A stretch of 39,135 nucleotides of DNA, taken from contig NZ_JH932302.1 of assembly GCF_000301055.1 (NCBI RefSeq), positions 1 through 39,135 of the forward strand, written 5' to 3'. Position numbers and translations under genes: made by a program. Shown here piece after piece: positions 17,512-25,504 of this stretch. Below the pieces are notes generated by a model. The model saw only the letters and a list, made by a program, of their open reading frames with translations. It ran no database searches and was not told the origin of the DNA. The DNA comes from Falseniella ignava CCUG 37419. GTDB lineage: Bacteria > Bacillota > Bacilli > Lactobacillales > Aerococcaceae. Position 1 is the stretch's first letter; each line of letters begins with the position of its first letter.

Positions 17512-19152
17512 TCAAATTAAAAATAAACCTCGCTCATCGTAGACAGACTCCACTTGATTCACTCCGTATCTCAATGCTCGATCAAGTGCCATCACTGTCG
17601 CAACTACACCATCAATTTTTTCTGTAGATTTTTCCTTATCTGGCTTAATATTTCCAGCTGGGTCAGTTCGAATGTAAATGTTATCCATCATCCATCGAAG
17701 AACTGGATGCCCAGCATGAGCAAATCGCTTCTCTAGTGCAATCTTCATTAACTCTTTTGTTGGTGGACTCATATCTTTAAAGCCTTGACCAAAAGGCACA
17801 ACTGTAAAGCCCATACCTTCTAAATTTTGGACCATTTGAACAGCACCCCAACGGTCAAAAGCTATCTCACGAATATTATATTTAGTACCTAGTTCTTCGA
17901 TGAATTGTTCGATAAAACCATAGTGCACCACATTTCCCTCTGTGGTTAGTAGATGTCCTTCTTTTTGCCATAAGTCATAATTGACATGATCCCGGGCCAC
18001 TCGTAATTCTAAATTATCTTCAGGCAACCAAAAGTATGGGAGGATATAGTATTTATCGTCTTCATCTTCTGGTGGAAAGACTAAAACAAATGCCGTTATA
18101 TCAGATGTACTAGACAAATCTAACCCTCCATAACAAAGACGACCTTCTAAATCTTTCGGATCAAAAGCAAAATCACAGGCATCCCAAACATCCATTGGCA
18201 TCCAGCGAACAGTTTGTTTCACCCATTGATTTAAACGTAGTTGTCTAAACGCATTTTCTTCAGCTGGATTTTGCTTAGCGGACTCGCAAGCTGCATGAAC
18301 TTTATCCATTTGAACAGTAATGCCTAAAGAAGGATTGGCTTTCTTCCAAACTTCCGGATCTGTCCAATCATCTTCTTTTTCTGCACCATAAATAACTGGA
18401 TAAAATGTTGGGTCAGTTTTACGACCTTCTAAAATATCCTCTGCTTTTGAATGAGTTTCATAACAAATTGACTGAGTATCTGTACCAGCAGTCGTAATCA
18501 AAAAGTACAAAGGCTGTGTTCTCGCATCTCCTGAACCCTTTGTCATAACATCAAATAATTTTCTGTTTGGCTGCGTATGTAACTCATCAAATACGACTCC
18601 ATGGATATTAAAACCATGTTTTGAATAAGCTTCAGCTGATAAGACTTGATAGAATGAGTTTGTCGGCTGATAAATAATTCGTTTCTGAGAAGTAAGTATC
18701 TTAACGCGCTTACTTAAGGCGGGACACATGCGAACCATATCGGCAGCCACATCAAAAACAATCATGGCTTGTTGACGGTCAGCAGCACACCCATAAACCT
18801 CAGCACGTTCCTCACCATCACCACAGGTTAGAAGTAGGGCTATCGCAGCAGCCAACTCACTCTTACCTTGTTTCTTTGGTATTTCAATGTAAGCCGTATT
18901 AAACTGGCGATGCCCATCTGCTTTAAGAATGCCAAATAAGTCTCGAATAATTCTTTCTTGCCAATCAATCAACTCGAATGGTTTCCCAGCCCAACGACCT
19001 TTAGTGTGTGTCAAAGCTTCAATAAAACTCACAGCAAAGTCAGCACTATCATGGTCGTAGTAAGAATCTTCTGCCATAAACTCTGACGGTTCATAGTTCT
19101 TTAACTTTCGAATGATTCTCAACTCCTTAATTTTGAGTAAAAAAATAACCAC
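17512..19152 (-). CDS. Terminase large subunit
   Basis: Up to 546 aa; the packaging motor ATPase and nuclease. The Walker A-like motif PKKQGKSE is near residues 92-99 and the Walker B motif VVFDELH near 186-192. The nuclease domain begins near 'GGLDLSSTSDITAF' and contains a later conserved 'IAFDRWGAVQMVQ'. The stated start is the longest open limit (GTG at 19152). That GTG lies inside a terminator-like hairpin, and the only good ribosome site (TTAAGGAG) points to codons 11-14, TTG or ATC/ATT around 19122-19113. The true protein is probably about 533-536 aa. The portal gene follows by 14 bases. Confidence 0.95.
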   Translation of the reverse strand: MVIFLLKIKELRIIRKLKNYEPSEFMAEDSYYDHDSADFAVSFIEALTHTKGRWAGKPFELIDWQERIIRDLFGILKADGHRQFNTAYIEIPKKQGKSELAAAIALLLTCGDGEERAEVYGCAADRQQAMIVFDVAADMVRMCPALSKRVKILTSQKRIIYQPTNSFYQVLSAEAYSKHGFNIHGVVFDELHTQPNRKLFDVMTKGSGDARTQPLYFLITTAGTDTQSICYETHSKAEDILEGRKTDPTFYPVIYGAEKEDDWTDPEVWKKANPSLGITVQMDKVHAACESAKQNPAEENAFRQLRLNQWVKQTVRWMPMDVWDACDFAFDPKDLEGRLCYGGLDLSSTSDITAFVLVFPPEDEDDKYYILPYFWLPEDNLELRVARDHVNYDLWQKEGHLLTTEGNVVHYGFIEQFIEELGTKYNIREIAFDRWGAVQMVQNLEGMGFTVVPFGQGFKDMSPPTKELMKIALEKRFAHAGHPVLRWMMDNIYIRTDPAGNIKPDKEKSTEKIDGVVATVMALDRALRYGVNQVESVYDERGLFLI

Positions 19153-19164
19153 TTGGTCAGTGGT
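19139..19164 (-). terminator. Terminator-like hairpin directly before the TerL ribosome site
   Basis: Minus-strand stem ACCACT / AGTGGT with a 5-base loop (GACCA), followed by TATTTTTTT. It lies between the upstream genes and the only good TerL ribosome site. It may end upstream transcripts unless late transcription is antiterminated. Confidence 0.6.
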
Positions 19165-19171
19165 ATACGAG

Positions 19172-19194
19172 AAAAAGAGCTGACGCTCCTTTTT
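19172..19194. terminator. Second, bidirectional terminator-like hairpin
   Basis: AAAAAGGAGC and GCTCTTTTT arms around a GTCA loop form a symmetric hairpin with A and T runs on both sides. It lies 8 bases after the stop of the broken gene at 19202-19664. Together with 19139-19164 it makes a tandem terminator before the terminase operon. Confidence 0.55.
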
Positions 19195-19201
19195 GTATAA
19201 T

Positions 19202-19664
19202 TTATTTTGCGATTTTAACTTCTACTTTCTTGAGAAGGATTGCCGCCTTAATTCCTGGTAATTCTCCTCGAGAATTGTAGTCACAAATCATGTTTCTAGT
19301 TTCAAGTTCTAGCATGCCTTCAACTTCATATCCTCTTTGGTTAAATCCCCATAAATTCTTCATTAAGGCGGTTGAGTGGTCTGTTATCGTAAATTCTCCA
19401 ACCCCAAATTCTTCAAGGCAATGTACAATTTCCTTAATCGAACCTTCTCTTAATATGTCGCTTAAGTTTAATTTCTAAAAATTTGCCCTTTTTTGTGTGC
19501 ATATAGGCACTTAAAAAGTCAATTGGGTATCTTTGGTTTCTCCAGTCGAGTAATTCAATGATAGCATCTAATTTTTCATGGTTAATTTCCTCCATTTTTA
19601 TTGTGTCCATATTCCCGTACAAACACATCAATAGCAAGGAATACCAATCTTTTAGATGCATCAA
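19202..19664 (-). pseudogene. Frameshifted small phage gene (two overlapping half-frames)
   Basis: The first half-frame (19434-19664, 76 aa) ends in a continuous-looking protein with 'YPIDFLSAYMHTKKGKFLEIK'. The second half-frame (19202-19474, 90 codons) begins without any ATG, GTG or TTG near its 5' end and carries 'IKEIVHCLEEFGVGEF' and 'GYEVEGMLELETRN'. The two are open together only at 19434-19474. Dropping one base in the AAATTAAAC stretch would fuse them into one protein of about 150 aa. This looks like one ancestral gene split by a single-base change, a sequencing error, or a +1 programmed frameshift. Its function is not known. It lies between DUF4314 and the terminase. Confidence 0.6.
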
Positions 19665-19885
19665 TCGTTGATTAACTCTACTTCATCCACCCTATCAATC
19701 ACATTCAGGGAAGAACCATTATCCCATTGGACTAGCAAAGACCCAATATCGTCAACCCCAATTACCGTTCCTGTCGTTCCAATAGGCGGGGCTTGTGTGT
19801 CGTCCATTTTAATCAAACGAACTCGATTCCCCACCGGATACTTCTTTTTTAATTGAGCAACACGTCCCTTTAGTATTTTAATCAC
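19661..19885 (-). CDS. DUF4314 protein
   Basis: A 74-aa protein with the DUF4314 signature: 'YPVGNRVRLIKMDD', then 'APPIGTTGTVIGVDDIGSL' and 'VQWDNGSSLNVI', a small SH3-like beta fold. It is common in prophages near the methyltransferase and terminase genes; its role is unknown. The reported start is GTG, but the ribosome site GGAGG abuts it. The AT-type codons 1-3 codons further on have better spacing, so the start is uncertain. The stop overlaps the next, broken, gene by 4 bases. Confidence 0.85.
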   Translation of the reverse strand: MIKILKGRVAQLKKKYPVGNRVRLIKMDDTQAPPIGTTGTVIGVDDIGSLLVQWDNGSSLNVIDRVDEVELIND

Positions 19886-19921
19886 CTCCAGGTCTATATA
19901 TCACTCAAGAGTGACTATAAA

Positions 19922-20029
19922 TCAAGTCATAAGAGCTATTGATTGACTAATTGGTACATTGAGTTTCCAATAGACAAAACTCTGGCATAATAATGAGTTG
20001 GATACCATATTTAAAATTTCATTGTTCAT
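19922..20029 (-). CDS. Possible 35-aa small protein
   Basis: A short open frame with GGGGGATAAGTGA before its ATG, encoding MNNEILNMVSNSLLCQ followed by SFVYWKLNVPIS. It fills most of the 200-base gap between the cytosine methyltransferase and DUF4314 on the same strand. Its length and the ribosome site suggest it may be translated. No family was recognised, and there is no second copy in the window to compare, so the call is tentative. Confidence 0.4.
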   Translation of the reverse strand: MNNEILNMVSNSLLCQSFVYWKLNVPISQSIALMT

Positions 20030-20086
20030 TCACTTATCCCCCAAGTTTTATCGTTAATCACATATTAGATTTGTAAGTCCTCTATA

Positions 20087-21523
20087 TCAAGTGTCTTCAA
20101 CGATTCCTCGTAAGATAAATATCACGCAAGGTAAAGCTACCCCATTACCCCATAATTTATACTCCGCAGAATCTGTGTGGGGATTGGCTAACCATTTCCG
20201 AATTTGTTTTTCTGTCTTCGATCGTTTGAGTTTTCTTACTCGTTTATCCATTTCAAAGACTTGTTGCCAAAAAATAAGTTCTTCATAACTAGGATTTATT
20301 TCTTCCAAACCATCACACCAACCATCCGGAAATCCCTGTAATCTTCCACACTCTTGCGGTGTAAGCCGCCTAACTTGAGGTTGATTGACTACCGGGGGAT
20401 CCTTATAATTACAAGCGACTAAGGGGTCAGTAATGCCTTGCCTGGCTCTAGTAAAATGTGAGTTTTTACTTAATATAAATATTTCCTCAACTATTGCTAA
20501 CCCACCTTGATTTTGCGCAGGATGATTTCCTGATGTATCAATCGTTCGACTGACATCACATGGATAAATATTGTGTCTTGCATTGCGTGTATTTTCGGAA
20601 GTTTGTCGAACGTCATAAACAACAAAAGGTTGATTATTTCCGCCTGTCCCAAGTTTTCTTGATAAAGTGGGCACTTGGTTCAAAGGACCTTTATAACGAC
20701 TATCTTGGCTATGATTTTCAAAAATATAAGGTGGTGAACCGCCACTTGCTTTTAATGTTCCTGATTTTTCTTTATAGATATCCATCAGTTTGCCACCTTG
20801 GTCGTTTAAGCAGATTGTTTCTCCAGTGCTTGTTTCAAGACCTCGGGGATTTCCTTGCCCTTCAGTTTCGCTCGTCTTAAAATCCCTTGACAGGCTTGCG
20901 GACTCAAATAATATGTCTCTTGCACGTTCTCCATCAAAATCTGCGACAAGGAAGACTCGACGACGACGTTGGGGCACTCCGAAGTATTGAGCGTCAAGAA
21001 CTCGGTAAGCAATGGACCATCCGTCTCCCATAAGGTAGTCGCTGTAGGGCCACTTTCCGTTTTCAGGCATAGGCACCGTGGGATACGATCCTTTGACTTG
21101 GATAACTGCATCCAAAACGGATTGGAAGTCGACTCCTTTATTTGATGAGAATGCGCCATAGACATTCTCCCATATGATATACCTTGGTTTTGTGTCATTG
21201 GTAGCTGCCCTCATTTCTTTAATGATACGTACTGCTTCATAGAATAAATTCGATTGGCTCCCTTGAAGTCCTTGTCGACCTCCTGCAATTGATAAGTCCT
21301 GACAAGGACTTCCAAAGGAAATGATGTCAACTGCAGGAATACTAGCACCATTCAGTTGTGTTATATCACCTAAATGTTGGACTTCCGGTAATCGTTTAGT
21401 AGTAACACGAATTGCAAATGGTTCAATTTCTGAAGCCCATATTGGTTTGACTCCTACGAATTTAGCGGCTAAGGGAAAACCACCGGAACCATCAAATAAT
21501 GAACCTAAAGTAAGGCTAGTCAT
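20087..21523 (-). CDS. DNA (cytosine-5) methyltransferase
   Basis: A 478-aa C5-cytosine methyltransferase. Motifs in order: SAM-binding FDGSGGF (10-16), catalytic PCQ with Cys74 (GSPCQDLS), ENV (119-121), QRRRRVFLV, a long variable target-recognition part, then 'RRLTPQECGRLQGFPDGW' and 'LWGNGVALPCV' near the C-terminus. All core motifs are present, so activity is expected; the target sequence cannot be read. The start chosen is the ATG after GAGGAGTTGCAAG, 14 codons inside the longest frame, where the domain begins. It overlaps the ParB-methyltransferase gene by 8 bases. With MetK upstream it should modify phage DNA against host restriction. Confidence 0.93.
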   Translation of the reverse strand: MTSLTLGSLFDGSGGFPLAAKFVGVKPIWASEIEPFAIRVTTKRLPEVQHLGDITQLNGASIPAVDIISFGSPCQDLSIAGGRQGLQGSQSNLFYEAVRIIKEMRAATNDTKPRYIIWENVYGAFSSNKGVDFQSVLDAVIQVKGSYPTVPMPENGKWPYSDYLMGDGWSIAYRVLDAQYFGVPQRRRRVFLVADFDGERARDILFESASLSRDFKTSETEGQGNPRGLETSTGETICLNDQGGKLMDIYKEKSGTLKASGGSPPYIFENHSQDSRYKGPLNQVPTLSRKLGTGGNNQPFVVYDVRQTSENTRNARHNIYPCDVSRTIDTSGNHPAQNQGGLAIVEEIFILSKNSHFTRARQGITDPLVACNYKDPPVVNQPQVRRLTPQECGRLQGFPDGWCDGLEEINPSYEELIFWQQVFEMDKRVRKLKRSKTEKQIRKWLANPHTDSAEYKLWGNGVALPCVIFILRGIVEDT

Positions 21524-22754
21524 CTTGCAACTCCTCAATTTCTGTAAATAAAAAGCTGACTCCATCCCTTTCTACAGAGACTTCATCAGATTTACCAATT
21601 AATTCTATATATCGTTTTATAATGACATCCGCAAACTTTTCATCCAGTTCAATCGTGTAACAAATACGATTCGTTTGTTCACAGGCCATTAAAGTCGAGC
21701 CACTTCCGCCAAATGGATCTAGAACAATGGCATTTGAAGTAGACGAATTCATTATGGGATAAGATAACAGAGGAATCGGCTTCATCGTTGGATGGTCAGT
21801 ATTACGCTTAGGTTTATCATATTCCCAGATGGTTGTTTCTTTACGACCGGAATACCATAAATGTTTCCCTTTCTTCTTCCAACCAAAGAGAATCGGTTCA
21901 TGTTGCCATTGGTATGGCGAGCGTCCTAATACGAGTGATTCTTTCTTCCAAATACAAGTACCCGATAGATAAAACCCAGCTTCTTGAAAAGCTCGTCTAA
22001 AGTTAAACCCTTCAGTATCCGCATGAAATACATAAATCGATGCTTCATTAGTCATTACCTTTTCCATTTGAGTGAAAGCAACTAACAAGAATTCATAAAA
22101 GGCTTGATTCTCCATTTTATCGTTCTTTATCTTGCCAGCGGCTCCCTCGTAATCGACATTATAGGGCGGGTCAGTGACAACCAGATTTGCTTGTTTATCT
22201 TTCATCAATCTTTCATATGACTCTATTTTTGTAGAATCGCCTACCAGTAATCGGTGCTTTCCTAACGTCCATACGTCACCTAGTTTAGACATCGCGGGCT
22301 TTTTTAGTTCTTCTTCCACATCGAAGTTGTCGTCTTCAATACCATCTGTAAGAGAATCTTTAAAGAGTTCATCCAATTCAGCGATATCAAATCCTGTGAG
22401 CGAGACATCAAAATAAGAGGCCTCTAAATCGGTAATCAAGCTCATGAGTTTATCTTCGTCCCAAGATCCAGATATCTTATTCAAAGCAACGTTCAGTGCT
22501 TTCTCCTTGGATTCATCGATATCAATAATCACACACTCAATCTCTTGATAACCTAAGTCTTGCATCACTTTTAAGCGTTGATGCCCACCCACAATTCGAC
22601 CTGTCTGTTTATTCCAAATAATCGGTTCGACATAACCAAATGTTTCAATGGATCGCTTTAACTTTTCATATTCAGCATCACCAGGTTGGAGGTCTTTTCT
22701 TGGATTGTAGTCCGCTGGAATTAAATCGGTAAGTTTTTTCTTTTTAACCTGCAT
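21516..22754 (-). CDS. ParB/Srx-domain DNA adenine methyltransferase fusion
   Basis: A 412-aa two-domain protein. Residues 1-95 form a ParB/Srx-like domain (NPRKDL, VEPIIWN, GGHQRLKVM). Residues about 155-400 form an N6-adenine (or N4-cytosine) methyltransferase with catalytic DPPYN (195-199) followed later by the SAM motif 'LDPFGGSGSTLMACE'. This motif order indicates the beta-type circular order. Such ParB-methyltransferase fusions are common in prophages of this group. The ParB part probably helps bind or clamp DNA. It overlaps the upstream MetK gene by 11 bases and the downstream cytosine methyltransferase by 8, so the three form one translation-coupled cassette. Confidence 0.93.
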   Translation of the reverse strand: MQVKKKKLTDLIPADYNPRKDLQPGDAEYEKLKRSIETFGYVEPIIWNKQTGRIVGGHQRLKVMQDLGYQEIECVIIDIDESKEKALNVALNKISGSWDEDKLMSLITDLEASYFDVSLTGFDIAELDELFKDSLTDGIEDDNFDVEEELKKPAMSKLGDVWTLGKHRLLVGDSTKIESYERLMKDKQANLVVTDPPYNVDYEGAAGKIKNDKMENQAFYEFLLVAFTQMEKVMTNEASIYVFHADTEGFNFRRAFQEAGFYLSGTCIWKKESLVLGRSPYQWQHEPILFGWKKKGKHLWYSGRKETTIWEYDKPKRNTDHPTMKPIPLLSYPIMNSSTSNAIVLDPFGGSGSTLMACEQTNRICYTIELDEKFADVIIKRYIELIGKSDEVSVERDGVSFLFTEIEELQDD

Positions 22755-23901
22755 ATTCTTCCAGAGCCTCCTTTATTTTGTATGACTCGAAGGTTCTTTC
22801 CCACAGATAAATGAACGAAGAAAAATGACCGTAACGAGCTGTTCTACGGTATTTTGGTTTACGCAAATCTAGGAAGTCAATAATCGCTCCTGGTTTCAAA
22901 TTAAAATATCGTTGCGTAAAATCCGTTAGCACTTCATCACTATATTCAGCCGTGCCGTGTGACGAAACTTGTACCATCACAGGTCTTGCTTTACCAATCA
23001 CATAGGACAGTGAAACAGAGCATTCTGAACATATGTCTGCTTTTACAAAATTCTTCGCAATATAACGTGCCATATAAGCCGCAGAACGGTCTACTTTACT
23101 TGGATCTTTCCCAGAAAAAGCACCACCACCATGAGCGACAAATCCTCCATAAGTATCTACCATAATTTTTCGACCTGTTAAACCAGTATCTGCAGTAGGT
23201 CCTCCTGTTATAAATCGACCAGAGGGATTGATTAGAATAGCCGTATCTTCATCAATCGGGTATCCATCAAATATTGGTAAAATCACTTCAGAAATTAGTT
23301 CGCTTCTTAATTGATGCAAATCTTTATCCTCATCATGTTGAACAGAAATTAGTATGGTATGCACATGTTTAAGTCTATTTCCATCATATTCTAGTGTCAC
23401 TTGAGATTTCCCATCAGAATGAATGCCACCAATCACACCATCCACCCGCAAAGTATCAAGTCGCTTACATAATTTATGCGCCAACTCTAATGCTAACGGT
23501 AAGTATGAATTTGTTTCATTGGTCGCGTAACCATACACCGTTCCTTGGTCGCCAGCACCAAGTAAATTATATGAGGTCTTTTCGCCTTGTCTAGCTTCTA
23601 ATGATTGATTAACGGCAGATGCGATATCAGCACTTTGCTTATTGATTAAGTTATAAACCTCAAAGTCATTAGGGTTATACCCACTCTCCCAAAGAGCTAC
23701 CTCGACCACATCGAATACATTTACTTCTTCACTGGTTGAAATCTCACCGGCTAGAATGATTTTTCCGTCGGTTGCTAAAACTTCACAGGCGACTCTAGCA
23801 TTGGGATCATATAATAAGCATCTATCTAAGACTGAATCTGCAATGTAATCACACAACTTATCAGGATGCCCCATACACACACTTTCTGCAGTTTTGAACA
23901 T
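22744..23901 (-). CDS. metK: S-adenosylmethionine synthetase
   Basis: A 385-aa MetK homologue that should make S-adenosylmethionine from methionine and ATP. Motifs: GHPDKLCDYIADS near 11-23, GAGDQG in 'LLGAGDQGTVYGYATNET', 'INPSGRFITGGPTADTG', and 'GGGAFSGKDPSKVDRSAAYM' with 'ARYIAKN'. All main substrate-binding motifs are present, so an active enzyme is likely. The length matches cellular MetK (about 385-400 aa). It starts at the last base of the small terminase gene and overlaps the ParB-methyltransferase gene. The context shows it feeds the two methyltransferases, raising SAM during phage growth, which is an inference. Confidence 0.95.
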   Translation of the reverse strand: MFKTAESVCMGHPDKLCDYIADSVLDRCLLYDPNARVACEVLATDGKIILAGEISTSEEVNVFDVVEVALWESGYNPNDFEVYNLINKQSADIASAVNQSLEARQGEKTSYNLLGAGDQGTVYGYATNETNSYLPLALELAHKLCKRLDTLRVDGVIGGIHSDGKSQVTLEYDGNRLKHVHTILISVQHDEDKDLHQLRSELISEVILPIFDGYPIDEDTAILINPSGRFITGGPTADTGLTGRKIMVDTYGGFVAHGGGAFSGKDPSKVDRSAAYMARYIAKNFVKADICSECSVSLSYVIGKARPVMVQVSSHGTAEYSDEVLTDFTQRYFNLKPGAIIDFLDLRKPKYRRTARYGHFSSFIYLWERTFESYKIKEALEEYAG

Positions 23902-24476
23902 TATCCATTTCCTTTCTTTCTTAACAATCGCTCCATGGTATCTTCCATTGGGTTACCCACATAAGCTGTTGTTGAATTTTGTTTTACGATTTCAAAAATC
24001 TCATACCAAATGAGACTCGCTTGTTTTTGATAGTTTTGACTCATCCCAACAAAAGGACTTGCGATAGCTCCACCTGTTGTCGGGTGTTTTCCTAACAAAC
24101 CAAAGGTTGAGATAGCTTCTTCACATTGAATGTAACGTGCCATGGCTTGTGAGTATGTTTCAATAAGTCGCTTATTAACCAAGCGTTCACACCCTCTGTC
24201 CCGTAACCATTCCCAAGTTTCAATATATATTTCATCGGCACCTAGATCTGTGCCATCACGTTGTTTGGCTGAAAGGTACTCTGAAGGGTTCGGCATTTCA
24301 ATCCCTTGATGGTTACCTCCCACTTCTAAATCATCTACAGACAAAGGATTAGGTTGAAAGTCAGGTAGATCGATTACATGCGCTTCCTTGCCTTTGGATA
24401 GTTTATCCACTAGAGCTTCTGGTTTTTCACCTGAACGTGGGCGCCTTCCACCACGTCGAGTTCCATCCCGCGCCAT
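23901..24476 (-). CDS. Terminase small subunit (P27 family)
   Basis: A 191-aa protein with 'RGGRRPRSGEKPEALV' at the basic N-terminus and the P27-type pattern further on (QMARYIQCEEA, 'LLGKHPTTGGAIASPF', 'QKQASLIWYEIFEIV'). P27 small subunits recognise phage DNA for packaging with TerL. AAAGGAGGTAATATTT lies upstream of its ATG. It is separated from TerL by the MetK/methyltransferase cassette, an insertion into the usual TerS-TerL pair. The HNH endonuclease lies upstream, with the GC-rich candidate cos region between. Confidence 0.92.
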   Translation of the reverse strand: MARDGTRRGGRRPRSGEKPEALVDKLSKGKEAHVIDLPDFQPNPLSVDDLEVGGNHQGIEMPNPSEYLSAKQRDGTDLGADEIYIETWEWLRDRGCERLVNKRLIETYSQAMARYIQCEEAISTFGLLGKHPTTGGAIASPFVGMSQNYQKQASLIWYEIFEIVKQNSTTAYVGNPMEDTMERLLRKKGNG

Positions 24477-24479
24477 AAA

Positions 24480-24604
24480 TATTACCTCCTTTGACAGCTA
24501 ATCCTTTATACCCCCCTTTGAACTGATTTTTTTGTGCGCGAAGGGGCGGCACCGTTATCCGTTGGGGCAAGGTACAGAGATTTGACCTCCCCCTCCCCTC
24601 CACA
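24480..24604. other. GC-rich non-coding stretch between HNH and small terminase; candidate cos region
   Basis: About 125 bases with no convincing gene, and visibly more GC-rich than the surroundings (gtgcgcgaaggggcggcac, ttggggcaagg and a run of ccccctcccctcc). In cos-type HK97-like phages with an HNH gene next to TerS, the cohesive-end site usually lies here. No cut position can be read from the sequence. The start of the TerS ribosome site lies at its left end. Confidence 0.4.
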
Positions 24605-24964
24605 CTATTTCTTACCAAAGCGGTCACCATCCAAGACAGAGATTCTTGAGTGGCATGATTTACACAAAGCCATCAAATTATTTTCATCATGAGTCCCTCC
24701 ACGTTTAAGAGGTAAGATATGATGGACTTCTTCAGCTGTTTTTAATCTATTTTCTTTTAAACATTGTTGGCATAGAGGATGTTCCTTAATAAACTGATTG
24801 CGAATCTTTCGCCACTTTCGTCCGTAACGTTTAGCTGTCTCAGGATCACGTTGATACTTCTCGTAGTTCTTGTTGCTTTCCTTTTGATGTTTTTTACAAA
24901 ACCGTCCCTCAACTAATTCCGGACAAAAAGGATGGGCACATGGTTTCAAAGGTTTCTTCGGCAT
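24605..24964 (-). CDS. HNH endonuclease
   Basis: A 119-aa HNH nuclease. The core is LCQQC, then 'EVHHILPLKRGGTHDENNL' and 'ALCKSCHSRI', giving the beta-beta-alpha metal site. An extra Cys/His cluster is at the N-terminus (CAHPFCPELV, RFCKKH), a possible second zinc site. The start chosen is the ATG at 24964, preceded by GGAGTGAATCGA; an upstream GTG gives three more residues. HNH proteins next to terminase genes are needed for packaging and cos cleavage in HK97-like phages, so this is probably a packaging gene, not a homing nuclease. A terminator lies directly upstream. Confidence 0.93.
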   Translation of the reverse strand: MPKKPLKPCAHPFCPELVEGRFCKKHQKESNKNYEKYQRDPETAKRYGRKWRKIRNQFIKEHPLCQQCLKENRLKTAEEVHHILPLKRGGTHDENNLMALCKSCHSRISVLDGDRFGKK

Positions 24965-24978
24965 TCGATTCACTCCAT

Positions 24979-25007
24979 AAAAAGAGCCCTGAGATTATCC
25001 CAAGGCT
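24979..25007 (-). terminator. Rho-independent terminator ahead of the late (HNH) gene
   Basis: Minus-strand hairpin with a 10-bp stem (AGCCTTGGGA paired with TCTCAGGGCT, two G-U pairs, 3-base loop) followed by CTTTTT. It lies 15 bases before the HNH start and about 75 bases after the stop of the ArpU-like regulator. It should end the early transcript here unless it is antiterminated. Confidence 0.8.
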
Positions 25008-25019
25008 TCTGTCGCTATT

Positions 25020-25078
25020 ATTTTACATCTTAACTATATCAAAGTACCCTACTCTCATTCTCTCTCATTTACTCTCAT
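25020..25078 (-). promoter_or_regulatory. Phased triple repeat and -10-like element; candidate late control site
   Basis: The minus-strand word ATGAGAG occurs three times at exact 10-base steps (25052-25078), so all copies face the same side of the helix. It is followed by an AT-rich stretch with a -10-like TAAAAT at 25020-25025. There is no -35 hexamer at the right distance, which fits an activator-dependent promoter. It sits directly downstream of the DUF1492/ArpU-like regulator gene and just before the terminator and late genes. The regulator binding here is inference. The hairpin starts only about 6 bases after the likely RNA start. Confidence 0.5.
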
Positions 25079-25081
25079 CTT

Positions 25082-25504
25082 TTATCTTGGTGGTTTAATT
25101 AAGATAGCTTCTGTACTACAAAGCGCTTGCTTATGAATGCGAAAGACATGTTGAATACTAAAGTTCAAGTCTACTGCTATCTGTTCAAAGGATAAGAAGT
25201 TCAAGTAACGCTTCTCAAGAACCATCTGTTGTTCCTTATCTGGCACCTCATTAATCACTTCAGTAATTTTGACTTTTAAGTCAACTAGCTCATCGATGTC
25301 CTTATTAATTTCTTCTTCCAGCATAACCACCTTAACAATGATTTCTTCTAAACGAGAAGTATTACGTCCGGGTGCTTTTGGCATATCGGACAAGGTACTG
25401 GTTGCTTTTTGAGCTAATGAGTTAAGAGAGTCAATCTGTTCAATCTTGCTATTAATGCGATGATCTAAATAAAAAGCTTGTTGTAAAAATTCTTTAGGAG
25501 TCAA
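25082..25504 (-). CDS. ArpU/DUF1492-like late transcription regulator
   Basis: A 140-aa protein with a long N-terminal helical region and a C-terminal sigma-70 region 4-like helix-turn-helix: 'EVPDKEQQMVLEKRYLNFLSFEQIAVDLNFSIQHVFRIHKQAL' (split by variable residues). DUF1492/ArpU/RinA-type proteins at the end of the early operon control late transcription in Gram-positive phages. The stop is only 4 bases from a phased triple repeat and the late-gene terminator, fitting such a role. It overlaps the preceding small gene by 11 bases. The family name is a pattern match. Confidence 0.85.
   Translation of the reverse strand: MTPKEFLQQAFYLDHRINSKIEQIDSLNSLAQKATSTLSDMPKAPGRNTSRLEEIIVKVVMLEEEINKDIDELVDLKVKITEVINEVPDKEQQMVLEKRYLNFLSFEQIAVDLNFSIQHVFRIHKQALCSTEAILIKPPR

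Noticed and set aside
20806-21198. 130-aa minus-strand frame inside the cytosine methyltransferase gene
   Set aside because: A different frame over the intact methyltransferase motifs QRRRRVFLV and ENV; no ribosome site.
24427-24630. 67-aa minus-strand frame across the HNH/TerS gap
   Set aside because: It overlaps both real genes in another frame; Arg/Gly-rich product typical of chance reading of GC-rich DNA.
25050-25078. CRISPR-like array in the phased triple repeat
   Set aside because: Repeats are 7-10 bases with no spacers; far too short and regular for CRISPR.
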